This document shows, one piece after another, positions 43,658 to 52,264 of a stretch of 64,000 nt of DNA; position 1 is the stretch's first letter; every line of letters starts with the position of its first letter. This stretch comes from Hoeflea sp. 108 (GTDB taxonomy: Bacteria; Pseudomonadota; Alphaproteobacteria; Rhizobiales; Rhizobiaceae). The translations under genes were made by a program, and so were the position numbers. Under the pieces are notes generated by a model that worked only from the letters and a program-made list of their open reading frames with translations, was not told the origin of the DNA and ran no database searches. The stretch covers positions 3,102,839 through 3,166,838 of the forward strand of contig NZ_KB890024.1 of NCBI RefSeq assembly GCF_000372965.1. The letters run 5' to 3'.

Positions 43658-44971
43658 CTATTCCGCGGCCACCTTGGCCATCGGGTTGTTGGGATGGGTC
43701 GTCCAGTTGGCGTAGTTGGGCGACACAGGCTTGCCGGTGCGCTTGTCCATGGCGCCAACGGCCAGCGGCTCCATGGTGATGCAGCCCTCGACCGGGCAGA
43801 CATTGACGCACAGATTGCAGCCGACGCACTCTTCTTCGATCACCTCGAAATGCCTGGCGCCGTCGAGCATGCTGGTGATCGCCTGGTGCGAGGTGTCCTC
43901 GCAGGCGATGTGGCAGCGGCCGCACTTGATGCAGGCGTCCTGGTCGATATGCGCCTTGGCGACATAGTTGAGGTTGAGATACTGCCAGTCGGTGACATTG
44001 GGCGTGGCGCGGCCGACGATGTCGTCGAGCGACTTGTGGCCCTTCTCGTCCATCCAGTTTTCGAGACCGGCGATCATCTCCTGCACAATCTTGAAGCCAT
44101 AGGTCATGGCCGCCGTGCAGACCTGAACGTTGCCGGCGCCCAGCGCCATGAATTCGGCCGCATCGCGCCAGGTGGTGATGCCGCCGATGCCGGAGATCGG
44201 CAGGCCGGCGGTTTCAGGATCGCGCGCGATCTCGGCCACCATGTTCATGGCGATCGGCTTGACCGCCGGGCCGCAATAGCCGCCATGCGAGCCCTTGCCG
44301 TCGATGGTCGGCTGCGGCGCAAAGCTGTCGAGATCGACGCCTGTGATCGAGTTGATGGTGTTGATCAGCGACACCGCGTCGGTGCCGCCGGCAAGTGCTG
44401 CCCGCGCCGGCTTGCGCACGTCGGTGATGTTGGGCGTGAGCTTGGTGATGACGGGCATGCGGGTGTTTGCCTTGCACCAGCGCACCACCATCTCGATATA
44501 TTCGGGCACCTGACCGACGGCCGCACCCATGCCGCGTTCCGACATGCCGTGCGGGCAGCCGAAATTGAGCTCGATGCCGTCGGCGCCGGTCTCCTCGACC
44601 ACAGGCAGGATCGCCTTCCAGGCCTCCTCGACGCAAGGCACCATCAGCGACACGACGATGGCCCGGTCGGGCCACTCCATCTTGGTCTGCTTGATCTCGC
44701 GCAGATTGGTCTGAAGGTCGCGGTCGGTGATCAGCTCGATGTTGTTGAGGCCGAGCAGGCGCCGGTCGGCGCCCCAGATCGCGCCATAGCGCGGACCGTT
44801 GACGTTGACGACGGGCGGGCCTTCCTCGCCAAGCGTCTTCCACACCACGCCGCCCCAGCCTGCCTTGAAGGCGCGGACGACGTTGTAGGCCTTGTCGGTC
44901 GGCGGCGCAGACGCCAGCCAGAACGGGTTGGGCGACTTGATGCCGACGAAATTATTGCGAATGTCTGCCAT
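43658..44971 (-). CDS. preA: NAD-dependent dihydropyrimidine dehydrogenase subunit PreA
   Basis: 437 residues. The N-terminal FMN barrel contains GIELNFGCPHGMSERGMGAA, whose Cys139 corresponds to the active-site Cys of dihydropyrimidine dehydrogenases; ISGIGGITTWRDA binds the FMN phosphate. The C-terminal part has two ferredoxin-type 4Fe-4S motifs, CIKCGRCHIAC (from 347) and CVGCNLCVNVCP (from 382). With PreT it reduces uracil/thymine to the dihydro forms, the first step of the reductive pathway. Eleven bases separate it from preT; a RutR-type site lies upstream of preT. Confidence 0.95.
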   Translation of the reverse strand: MADIRNNFVGIKSPNPFWLASAPPTDKAYNVVRAFKAGWGGVVWKTLGEEGPPVVNVNGPRYGAIWGADRRLLGLNNIELITDRDLQTNLREIKQTKMEWPDRAIVVSLMVPCVEEAWKAILPVVEETGADGIELNFGCPHGMSERGMGAAVGQVPEYIEMVVRWCKANTRMPVITKLTPNITDVRKPARAALAGGTDAVSLINTINSITGVDLDSFAPQPTIDGKGSHGGYCGPAVKPIAMNMVAEIARDPETAGLPISGIGGITTWRDAAEFMALGAGNVQVCTAAMTYGFKIVQEMIAGLENWMDEKGHKSLDDIVGRATPNVTDWQYLNLNYVAKAHIDQDACIKCGRCHIACEDTSHQAITSMLDGARHFEVIEEECVGCNLCVNVCPVEGCITMEPLAVGAMDKRTGKPVSPNYANWTTHPNNPMAKVAAE

Positions 44972-44982
44972 CTCAGCCTCCC

Positions 44983-46335
44983 TTAGCTCATCAAGGCGCG
45001 GTTGATGGATTCAGCCGCGTCGCGGCCTTGCGCCACCGCCGAAACCGTCAGGTCGTCGCCGCCGAAAATGCAGTCGCCGCCGGCCCAGACCTTGGCCAGC
45101 GACGTGCGTCCCTCCCCGTCGACCTTGATGCGGCCGCCTTCCATGGCAACCGAGGGCCCGCTGCCATTGAGCGTCGAGGCCTCGAAGCTCTGTCCGATGG
45201 CCTTGAACACCTGATCGGCCACAAGCCGCACCGTCTCACCGGTGCCCGACAGCTTGTCGCCCTTCATGGCGGTGTATTCGAGCTCGATGGCGACGACCTT
45301 GCCGCCTTCGGAGACCACCTTCCTGGGCTGCAGCCAGTGACGGATGACGACGCCGTTGGCCGCCGCCAGATCCTGTTCGAAGACCGAAGCGTTCATGTGC
45401 TCCTGGCCGCGGCGATAGCAGATCGTCACCTCCTCGGCGCCGAGCAGCTTGGACTGCACGGCGGCGTCGACCGCCGTCATGCCGCCGCCGATAACGACGA
45501 CACGGCGTCCGACCGGCAAGCTCGCAAGGTCGCTTGCCTGGCGCAGGGTCGAGATGAAGTCGACGGCATTGGCAACGCCATCGGCGTCCTCGCCTTCGGC
45601 GCGCAGCGCGTTGACGCCGGCGAGGCCGAGGCCGAGGAACACGGCGTCGTAAGACGCGGTGAGGTCGGCGAGATGGTAGTCGCGCCCGAGCGCCTTGCCG
45701 TTCTCGGTCGTGATGCCGCCGATGGCGGTCACGTAATCGACCTCCGCCTGGGCGAAGTCGTCGGTGCTCTTGTAGGCAGCGATGCCATATTCATTGAGGC
45801 CGCCGGCCTTGGGCCGGGCCTCGAGGATGGTGACCTCATGGCCATGGCGGGCGAGCCTGTGGGCCGCGGCAACACCTGCGGGGCCGGCGCCGACGACGGC
45901 TATCTTCTTGCCGGTCGCAGCGGCGCGCTTGTAGAACTGCTTGCCCTCCTCCATCGCCACGTCGGTGGCGTAGCGCTGCAGGCGGCCGATCTGCACCGGC
46001 TTGCCTTCGGCGACCTCGCGGACGCAGACCTCTTCGCACAGTGTCTCGGTCGGGCAGACGCGGGCGCACATGCCGCCGAGGATGTTCTGGTCGAAGATCG
46101 TCTTGGCCGACCCCATCGGATTGCCGGTCGAAATCTGGCGGATGAACATCGGAATGTCGATCGATGTCGGACATGCCTGCATGCACGGCGCGTCGTAGCA
46201 GAAATAGCAACGATCGGACTCGACCAGCGCCTCGTGATGGTCGAGCGGCGGGTGCAGGTCGGAGAAATTCTCGGCGTATTGAGCTGACTCAAGGCGGCCG
46301 CCGACTATGCCTTCCTTGAAAAGACCTTCTGCCAT
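44983..46335 (-). CDS. preT: NAD-dependent dihydropyrimidine dehydrogenase subunit PreT
   Basis: 450 residues from ATG 46335. N-terminal cysteine-rich segment CYFCYDAPCMQACPT (from Cys43) and GGMCARVCPTETLCEEVC coordinate Fe-S clusters as in glutamate-synthase small-subunit-like proteins. IAVVGAGPAGVAAAHRLARHG is the FAD site; VVVIGGGMTAVDAAVQSKLLGAEEVTICYRR is the NAD(P) site. PreT passes electrons from NADH to PreA. Operator-like TTGACCAATTG lies 53 bases upstream of its start codon. The reading frame extends upstream but without a ribosome site. Confidence 0.95.
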   Translation of the reverse strand: MAEGLFKEGIVGGRLESAQYAENFSDLHPPLDHHEALVESDRCYFCYDAPCMQACPTSIDIPMFIRQISTGNPMGSAKTIFDQNILGGMCARVCPTETLCEEVCVREVAEGKPVQIGRLQRYATDVAMEEGKQFYKRAAATGKKIAVVGAGPAGVAAAHRLARHGHEVTILEARPKAGGLNEYGIAAYKSTDDFAQAEVDYVTAIGGITTENGKALGRDYHLADLTASYDAVFLGLGLAGVNALRAEGEDADGVANAVDFISTLRQASDLASLPVGRRVVVIGGGMTAVDAAVQSKLLGAEEVTICYRRGQEHMNASVFEQDLAAANGVVIRHWLQPRKVVSEGGKVVAIELEYTAMKGDKLSGTGETVRLVADQVFKAIGQSFEASTLNGSGPSVAMEGGRIKVDGEGRTSLAKVWAGGDCIFGGDDLTVSAVAQGRDAAESINRALMS

Positions 46336-46387
46336 TCCAGTTCCCCAGTTTTTATTGATTTTGAGGAAGCGTAGCACTTTCTATTTT

Positions 46388-46403
46388 TTTATCAATTGGT
46401 CAA
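46388..46403. promoter_or_regulatory. RutR-type operator upstream of preT
   Basis: On the minus strand TTGACCAATTGATAAA shares TTGACC-R-ATTG with the site at 38729. The right arm is degenerate (GATAAA against GGTCAA). It is 53 bases upstream of the preT start, a distance suitable for repression. Confidence 0.55.
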
Positions 46404-46603
46404 TTTTCAAGCTAAGTGATTGAAATCGCCTAAAATTAACATGACTTTTGTTGTCATGATTTGTTCCCAATAGTTGCTGCATCGCAGTAAATTTCACGAT
46501 CCTGTCGGAATTCCGTCGGGGTCGGCGTCCTATGATGGTCCTGCCGCACCACGGCGATCGATGCGCCGACCAAAGACGGCAGCAAATGCAAGGGAGCCGG
46601 ATC

Positions 46604-47380
46604 ATGCCGCATACCCCGCAATCCTTCTTCTGGTACGAATTGATGACGACCGACCTGGACGCCGCTGAGGCCTTCTACACCTCAGTCGTCGGCTGGCGCG
46701 CCGAACCCTTCGACAAGACGCCGGGCATGCCCCGCTACATCGTCGTCCATGCCGGCGACCGCGGTGTCGGCGGCCTGATGAACCTGCCTGACGAAGCCAG
46801 GAAGATGGGCATGCCACCCGCCTGGATCGGCTACATCAACACAGGCGATGTCGACGCCTCGGTGGCGTCGTTGACAAAGGCCGGCGGCGCCGTCTTCAGG
46901 GCGCCTGACGATATCCCCGGCGTCGGGCGCTTTGCCGTCGTCGCCGACCCGCAGGGCGCGGCTTTCATGTTCCTGCGGCCAAACGGTCCCGACCAGCCGG
47001 CGGTGCCGCTGGACACGTTGGGGCATGTCGGCTGGCACGAACTCTTCACCACCGACTGGCAAAAGGCCCTCGACTTCTATTCGACCGAGTTCGGCTGGGG
47101 CAAGGACGAGCAGTTCGACATGGGTGAAATGGGCATCTACCAGATGTTCAACGCCGGCGAAGGCATGATCGGCGGCATGATGAACAAGCCCGAGCAGATG
47201 CCTGCGCCGGCCTGGCAGTTCTACTTCAACGTCGCCGCCATCGACGCCGCCACCCGGCGCGTCACCGACAATGGCGGCAAGACGCTGATGGGACCGATGC
47301 AGGTGCCCGGCGGCCAGTGGATCGTGCAATGCCAGGACCCGCAAGGTGCCCACTTCGCCTTGCTGGCGCCGGTGAGGTAG
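46604..47380 (+). CDS. Two-domain VOC (glyoxalase/bleomycin-resistance) family protein
   Basis: 258 residues from ATG 46604, with AGGGAG seven bases upstream. Two tandem VOC domains: FFWYELMTTDLDAAEAFYTSVVGW (about 7-30) to FLRPNG, and HVGWHELFTTDWQKALDFYSTEFGWGKDEQFDMGEMGIYQMF (about 140-185) to FALLAP. His and Glu residues at the domain starts are candidate metal ligands. Substrate unknown: relatives include hydroxylase-like and lyase-like enzymes. Divergent from preT across about 270 bases. Confidence 0.88.
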   Translation: MPHTPQSFFWYELMTTDLDAAEAFYTSVVGWRAEPFDKTPGMPRYIVVHAGDRGVGGLMNLPDEARKMGMPPAWIGYINTGDVDASVASLTKAGGAVFRAPDDIPGVGRFAVVADPQGAAFMFLRPNGPDQPAVPLDTLGHVGWHELFTTDWQKALDFYSTEFGWGKDEQFDMGEMGIYQMFNAGEGMIGGMMNKPEQMPAPAWQFYFNVAAIDAATRRVTDNGGKTLMGPMQVPGGQWIVQCQDPQGAHFALLAPVR

Positions 47381-47399
47381 GCACGGAGGTGCGCTCTGC

Positions 47400-47658
47400 T
47401 GCCTTCTCCCCTTGTGGGGTGAGGAGTGGTGGCCGAAGGCCAGGAAAAGCCAACGATTTGGCTTTTCCAACAACGAACGCCCGGAGCCTTAGCGGAGGGC
47501 CGGGAGAGCCGGCGGATGAGGGGCGCTGGACGGAGTGCCACCTTTAAGGTTGTGCGCCATTCCTGCACTTCCTTTTGCGCCCTCTCATTTCGTCCAGCAC
47601 CCCTCATCCGTCTCGGCGCTGCGCGCCGATCCACCTTCTCCCACAGGGGGAGAAGGCA
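47400..47658. repeat. 259 bp palindromic intergenic element (MITE-like), near-perfect 20 bp terminal inverted repeats
   Basis: The ends TGCCTTCTCCCCTTGTGGGG (47400-47419) and its near-exact complement (47639-47658) form terminal inverted repeats. Inside, a second pair (GGATGAGGGGCGCTGGACGG against CGTCCAGCACCCCTCATCC) and a perfect 11 bp hairpin (GGAAAAGCCAA/TTGGCTTTTCC, 47443-47468) add further structure. It carries no gene, lies between the VOC gene and the arginase-like gene, and resembles rhizobial intergenic mosaic elements. Confidence 0.8.
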
Positions 47659-47875
47659 AGTGCGCGCACGTCATCCCAGGCGAGACGTCAAGGCAAGGAC
47701 CCGGCCGTGCTCGATAACGGTCCAGTCAATTGGTCCCTGCCAACCTGCTTCCCTCCTGGTTCCGGGATGACGACTTTCGGTGCTTCGCGGCCCGTCGCGG
47801 CTGCTCGCCATAAGCGCCGAAAATGAAGATTGATGGCACCAGAGCGCATCGGGGCGCGGCAGCGAGGATCTACGC

Positions 47876-48694
47876 TTGGCAACACATGCGGCATATACGG
47901 TGTTCCAGGGACGCGCGGGCGATCACAACGATCTTGCCATGCCGGGAGCCAAGGCCATCGGCGATGCCCTGGCGAAGCGCACGGGCGTCTTGCCCGTCGT
48001 CATCGGCAAGCCGCAGCCCGCCTTGAATGTGGGCTGGCGCGAAGAGCTGGACGCGGCGATGCCTGCGCTGCAGGCGATGCAGGCGCGGCTCGACGAGGTG
48101 TTTTCAAGCGGCGCCTACTCCGTTGCGGCGACCAGCCGGTGCGCCGTTTCGCTGGCCACGCTTCCCGCCGTGGCAAGGCATCATCCGTCGGCTTGTATCG
48201 TCTGGTTCGATTCCCACGCCGACCTGAACACGCCCGAGGCCTCGGCGACGGGCTATCTGGGCGGGCTGGCGCTGGCGGCTCCATCCGGGCTCTGGCAATC
48301 CGGCCTGGGCTCGGGCTTCGGGCTCGACCAGATCGTGCTCGTGGGCCAGCGCGATATTGATCCCTTCGAGCAGGACCTGATCGACACTCACGGCATCCCG
48401 CACATCAAGCCCAAGTACGATCTCGCCATGCGCCTGCGCGCGGCGATCTCCGGTCGGCCGGTCTACGTGCATCTTGATTGCGACGTCCTGAACCCTGGCA
48501 TCGTGCCCACCGACTATGTCCATGACGGCGGATTGTCGCTCGATGACCTCAGGGATTGCTGCGACGTGATTGCCGAGCATGAACTCATCGGCATCGAGAT
48601 TGCCGAGTTCCAGAATTCCTGGACAGCCGGCGGCGAGCCCGTCTCGCCCGAACCGCTGCTCGATGCCCTGGCGCCGATCCTGTCCAGGCGTTGA
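47876..48694 (+). CDS. Arginase/agmatinase superfamily protein lacking the first metal-ligand motif
   Basis: 272 residues, start at a TTG (47876) with GAGG upstream; no good ATG starts the family region. DSHADLN (Asp112, His114, Asp116) and HLDCDVLNP (Asp201, Asp203) match two of the metal-binding motifs of ureohydrolases. The normal GGDHS motif is replaced by TSRCAVS (residues 86-92), so one histidine ligand is missing. It may still bind one metal or have lost ureohydrolase activity. The protein is convergent with the peptide-type ABC transporter operon. Confidence 0.75.
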   Translation: MATHAAYTVFQGRAGDHNDLAMPGAKAIGDALAKRTGVLPVVIGKPQPALNVGWREELDAAMPALQAMQARLDEVFSSGAYSVAATSRCAVSLATLPAVARHHPSACIVWFDSHADLNTPEASATGYLGGLALAAPSGLWQSGLGSGFGLDQIVLVGQRDIDPFEQDLIDTHGIPHIKPKYDLAMRLRAAISGRPVYVHLDCDVLNPGIVPTDYVHDGGLSLDDLRDCCDVIAEHELIGIEIAEFQNSWTAGGEPVSPEPLLDALAPILSRR

Positions 48695-48751
48695 CACCGC
48701 ACCTGCCACTGCGCTGGTCCGACGTCACGTCATGGCCCGGACCGCCGCCTC

Positions 48752-50872
48752 TCACCTCTCCGATGTCGCATCAGGCGCGCCGCCCTTGCCCAAGCTGATG
48801 ACCGGCTCCATGGCGTCGAAGGCACTGGGTGGCAGGTGACACTTGATCTGGTGGCCGCTGCCGAGTTCGCGCACCGGCGGCACCTGGGTTTCGCAGAGAT
48901 TGCCCGGCACCTGGCTCTTGTAGCGGCAGCGGGTTTGGAACGGGCAGCCCGATGGCGGGTTCATCGCCGAGGGGATGTCGCCTTCGAGCACGATGTGCTT
49001 TTTCACCACCGACGTGTCGGCGATCGGGATCGCCGACAGCAATGCCTCGGTATAGGGGTGGTAGGGCGGCGAGAATATCTGGTCGGTCGTGCCCTGCTCG
49101 ACGATATGGCCGAGATACATGACCACGACGCGGTCGGCGATGTAGCGCACCACGCTGAGGTCGTGGCTGATGAACAGCATGGTGGTCTTGGACCGCCGCT
49201 GGATGTCCATCAACAGCTCGGTGACCGCCGCCTGCACGGAGACGTCGAGCGCCGAGACAGGCTCGTCGGCGACCACGACACGGGCATTGCCGGCGAAGGC
49301 GCGCGCGACGCCGATACGCTGCTTCTGCCCGCCCGACAGCTGTCGCGGCATGCGCTCGGCGAAAGCGCGCGGAAGCTTCACGAGGTCGAGCAGCTCCAGC
49401 ATGCGCTGCTTGCGCTCGCCGGCATTGCGGCCGACCTTGAATTTTTCCAGCGTGCGGATGATCTGCGACCCCACCGAATGGCTGGGGTTCAGCGTGTCGA
49501 ACGGGTTCTGGAACACCATCTGGATCGACGAGACGGTGTCGACGTCGCGATCTTCGATGCCGATCGACTGGATTTCCTTGTTGCCGAGCAGCACCTTGCC
49601 CGAGCTTGCGGTCTCGAGACCGAGCAGCACCTTGGCGAGCGTCGACTTGCCGCAACCGGATTCGCCGACGATGGCGACAGTCTCGGATTCGCGGGCCTCG
49701 AAGCTGATGGTCTCGTTGGCCTTGACCACCCTGCCCTCGCTCGAGCCGAACACCTCGCTGCCGCCGACGCGATAGTATTTCTTGAGGTCGTCGATCTTGA
49801 GCACGGGCGCGCCCGGCTCGACCGGCTCCTGCGCCTTCTTGGCGCCGGGGGGCAGCGCTGCCCAATCGATCTCGTTGAAGCGCACGCAGCGGCTGACATG
49901 GCCGTCATGGCCGGCAACCGGGATCATCGGGATCTCGTCGGCGTTGCACAGCCCCTCGACGAAATGGTGGCAGCGCGGGCCGAAATTGCAGCCCTTCGGG
50001 CGCTGGTGCGGCAAGGGCAGCTGGCCCGGGATGGCGACCAGCGGCCGCGAATTCTTGTCTGCGCCCGGCAGCGGGATCGAACGGAATAGCCCTTGCGTAT
50101 AGGGGTGCCGCATGCGGTCGAACACGTCCTTGATCGAGCCGGACTCGACCGCCTCGCCGGAATACATGACCGTGATGCGGTCGCAGGTCTCGAGGATCAG
50201 GCCGAGATTGTGCGACACGAAGATCATCGAGGTGCCGAACTGCTTGCCGAGCCCCTTGACCAGTTGCACGATGCCGGCTTCGACGGTGACGTCGAGCGCG
50301 GTCGTCGGCTCGTCGAGCAGAAGCAGCGCCGGCTTCGACAGCAGCGCCATGGCGATGACGATGCGCTGCTGCTGGCCGCCGGACAGCTGGTGCGGATAGG
50401 ACCGCATCATGCGCTCGGGGTCGGGCAGCTTGACTGAGCGCACCATTTCGAGCGCTCTGCTGTAGGCCTCGTCCTTTGACACCTTGTCGTGGATCATCGG
50501 CACTTCCATCAGCTGCTGGCCGACCTTCATGGCCGGGTTCAGGCTGGCCATCGGCTCCTGGTAGATCATGGCGATCTTGTTGCCGCGGATGGAGCGCAGC
50601 TCATCCTCGGACATGTCGCCCATGTCCTTGCCCTGGAACTTGATGCGGCCGCCGACGATCCTGCCGATGTTGGAGAGGTCGCGCATGATGCCGAGCGAGA
50701 CGGTCGACTTGCCGCAACCGCTCTCGCCGACGATGCCCATCGCCTCGCCCGGCATGACGGTGCAGGAGAAGTCCATGACGGCAGGGATTTCGCCGGCGCG
50801 GGTGAAGAAGGAGATGGAGAGGTTCTCGATCTCGAGGATGGGTTCGGCGGGAGTTCGAACTGCCTCATTCAT
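48752..50872 (-). CDS. Peptide-type ABC transporter, fused double ATP-binding protein
   Basis: 706 residues from ATG 50872, with AAGGAG upstream. Two complete ABC domains in tandem (about 10-260 and 370-620), each with Walker A (GESGCGKST twice), signature (LSGGQQQRIVIAMAL, LSGGQKQRIGVARAF) and Walker B (LLLLDEPTTALD, VVVADEPVSALD). Each is followed by an oligopeptide-type C-terminal segment with a cysteine motif (CNFGPRCHHFVEGLC, CPFQTRCRYKSQVPGNLCE). It takes the place of separate DppD and DppF. Last gene of the uptake operon, separated from the permease by the palindromic element at 50919. Confidence 0.93.
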   Translation of the reverse strand: MNEAVRTPAEPILEIENLSISFFTRAGEIPAVMDFSCTVMPGEAMGIVGESGCGKSTVSLGIMRDLSNIGRIVGGRIKFQGKDMGDMSEDELRSIRGNKIAMIYQEPMASLNPAMKVGQQLMEVPMIHDKVSKDEAYSRALEMVRSVKLPDPERMMRSYPHQLSGGQQQRIVIAMALLSKPALLLLDEPTTALDVTVEAGIVQLVKGLGKQFGTSMIFVSHNLGLILETCDRITVMYSGEAVESGSIKDVFDRMRHPYTQGLFRSIPLPGADKNSRPLVAIPGQLPLPHQRPKGCNFGPRCHHFVEGLCNADEIPMIPVAGHDGHVSRCVRFNEIDWAALPPGAKKAQEPVEPGAPVLKIDDLKKYYRVGGSEVFGSSEGRVVKANETISFEARESETVAIVGESGCGKSTLAKVLLGLETASSGKVLLGNKEIQSIGIEDRDVDTVSSIQMVFQNPFDTLNPSHSVGSQIIRTLEKFKVGRNAGERKQRMLELLDLVKLPRAFAERMPRQLSGGQKQRIGVARAFAGNARVVVADEPVSALDVSVQAAVTELLMDIQRRSKTTMLFISHDLSVVRYIADRVVVMYLGHIVEQGTTDQIFSPPYHPYTEALLSAIPIADTSVVKKHIVLEGDIPSAMNPPSGCPFQTRCRYKSQVPGNLCETQVPPVRELGSGHQIKCHLPPSAFDAMEPVISLGKGGAPDATSER

Positions 50873-50918
50873 GGGTCGCTCCTTCTCGCATTGCCGGTTC
50901 AGGTCGCGTTCCTTCGCG

Positions 50919-51073
50919 CCCCCCTCTGTCCTGCCGGACATCTCCCCCACGAGAGGGGAGATTGGCTGTCAGCTCCGCTCTCGCCAATCCCCAACGTCGC
51001 AGGACTGGTGCCAAGACCGCGGCCGGCTGATCTCCCCCCATGTGGGCGAGATGTCCGGCAGGACAGAGGGGGG
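50919..51073. repeat. 155 bp intergenic element with perfect 26 bp terminal inverted repeats
   Basis: CCCCCCTCTGTCCTGCCGGA (and six more bases to 50944) is perfectly complementary to 51048-51073. Between them are further inverted segments (CTCCCCCAC...GTGGGCGAG type). It sits between the second permease and the ATPase gene, within the same operon, and has no coding capacity. Similar sequences are common in mesorhizobial intergenic regions as I recall. Confidence 0.85.
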
Positions 51074-51094
51074 CAACGTAGCGCACTGACATCC

Positions 51095-52252
51095 TCAATC
51101 CTTCATCGACTGTTCGCGCAGCGCGTCGGCGAGCAGGTTCAGCCCGAGCACGAAGGACATCAGCGCGATCGTCGGCGGCAGCGCGGGGTGGATGAAGGAG
51201 CGCAGCAGGCGGCTGGCGTCCTTGATCGCCGTGCCCCAGTCGGGGCTTTCGGGCGCGAGGCCGAGGCCGAAATAGCCGAGCGTGCCGAGCAGGATGGTGG
51301 TGTAGCCGATGCGCAGGCAGGCATCGACGATCAGCGGCCCGCGCGCATTGGGCAGGATCTCCCACAGCATGATGTACCACGGGCTTTCGCCGCGGGTCTG
51401 GGCGGCGGCGACGTAGTCGCGCGTCTTGATGTCCATGGTGAGACCCCGGACGATGCGGAACACGCCCGGGCTGGAGGCAAAGACGACGGCGACGAAGATG
51501 TTGAGCTGGTTGGGGTCGATGGCCACGATGCCGAGCGGATCGGCGTTGAAGACGAGGCCGGCATAGATCCAGCCGCCGATGACGAGCGTCAGCCCGACCA
51601 GCAGATAGAGCCGCTCCGGCCGTGCCTTGAAGCGCGTGTAGAACAGCACCGTGAAGAAGATGATCGGGAACAGGAAGAACACGCCCGCCAGCGCATAGGG
51701 GATCGGCGTGTCCATGATGCCCGGCGTGACCAGCAGGTAGAACAGAAGGATGACCGGGAAGGCCAGCACGAGATTGGCGAGGAACGACAGGATCGCATCG
51801 ATCCGGCCGCCATAATAGCCCGCCGGCAGGCCGAGCGTGATGCCGACCATGAGCGCGAACGCGGTCGCGGCCGGTGCGATGATCAGCACGATCTGGCTGC
51901 CGAACACCATGCGCGAGAACACGTCGCGGGCGAGCTTGTCGCCGCCGAAGAGGTAGATCTGCTTGGATGCCGGCTCGATGGCGCCAGGCAGTGCGTCCTT
52001 CATGATCGGGATCTGGCTGAGCGGATCGAAGGGCGCGATGCGGGCAGCGAAGATCGCCGTGAACAGCCAGAAGAAGCAGATCAGCACGCCTGATATGCCG
52101 ACGCCTGAATCATAGAGCTGGCCGTAAAGGCCGAGCTTGCGGCGGAAGTTGAAGCTGGCGCCCATGACGATCGCCATGGCCAGCCACACCGGCCAGAAGC
52201 GGGCGAGCACGCCCAGGAATATCTGGAAGGCGCCGATATATTCGATCTGCAT
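51095..52252 (-). CDS. Peptide-type ABC transporter permease (DppC-like), long form
   Basis: 385 residues, longer than the usual 280-300. Helices at about 15-35 and 50-70 come first. The periplasmic part contains LFGGDKLARDVFSRMVFGSQIVLII, typical of DppC/OppC. The conserved EAA loop appears as DYVAAAQTRGESPWYIMLWEILPNARGPLIVDA and LGYFGLGLAPESPDWGTAIKDA closes the domain. An inserted hydrophobic block (about 185-260, FFLFPIIFFTVLFYTRFKARPERLYLLVGLTLVI) separates the two halves of the permease domain. Twelve bases downstream of the DppB-like gene. Confidence 0.9.
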   Translation of the reverse strand: MQIEYIGAFQIFLGVLARFWPVWLAMAIVMGASFNFRRKLGLYGQLYDSGVGISGVLICFFWLFTAIFAARIAPFDPLSQIPIMKDALPGAIEPASKQIYLFGGDKLARDVFSRMVFGSQIVLIIAPAATAFALMVGITLGLPAGYYGGRIDAILSFLANLVLAFPVILLFYLLVTPGIMDTPIPYALAGVFFLFPIIFFTVLFYTRFKARPERLYLLVGLTLVIGGWIYAGLVFNADPLGIVAIDPNQLNIFVAVVFASSPGVFRIVRGLTMDIKTRDYVAAAQTRGESPWYIMLWEILPNARGPLIVDACLRIGYTTILLGTLGYFGLGLAPESPDWGTAIKDASRLLRSFIHPALPPTIALMSFVLGLNLLADALREQSMKD

Positions 52253-52264
52253 GCGGCGCGCTCC

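Noticed and set aside
47426..47826. Several overlapping short frames between the VOC and arginase-like genes
   Set aside because: They all lie in or beside the palindromic element and read differently through its inverted repeats.
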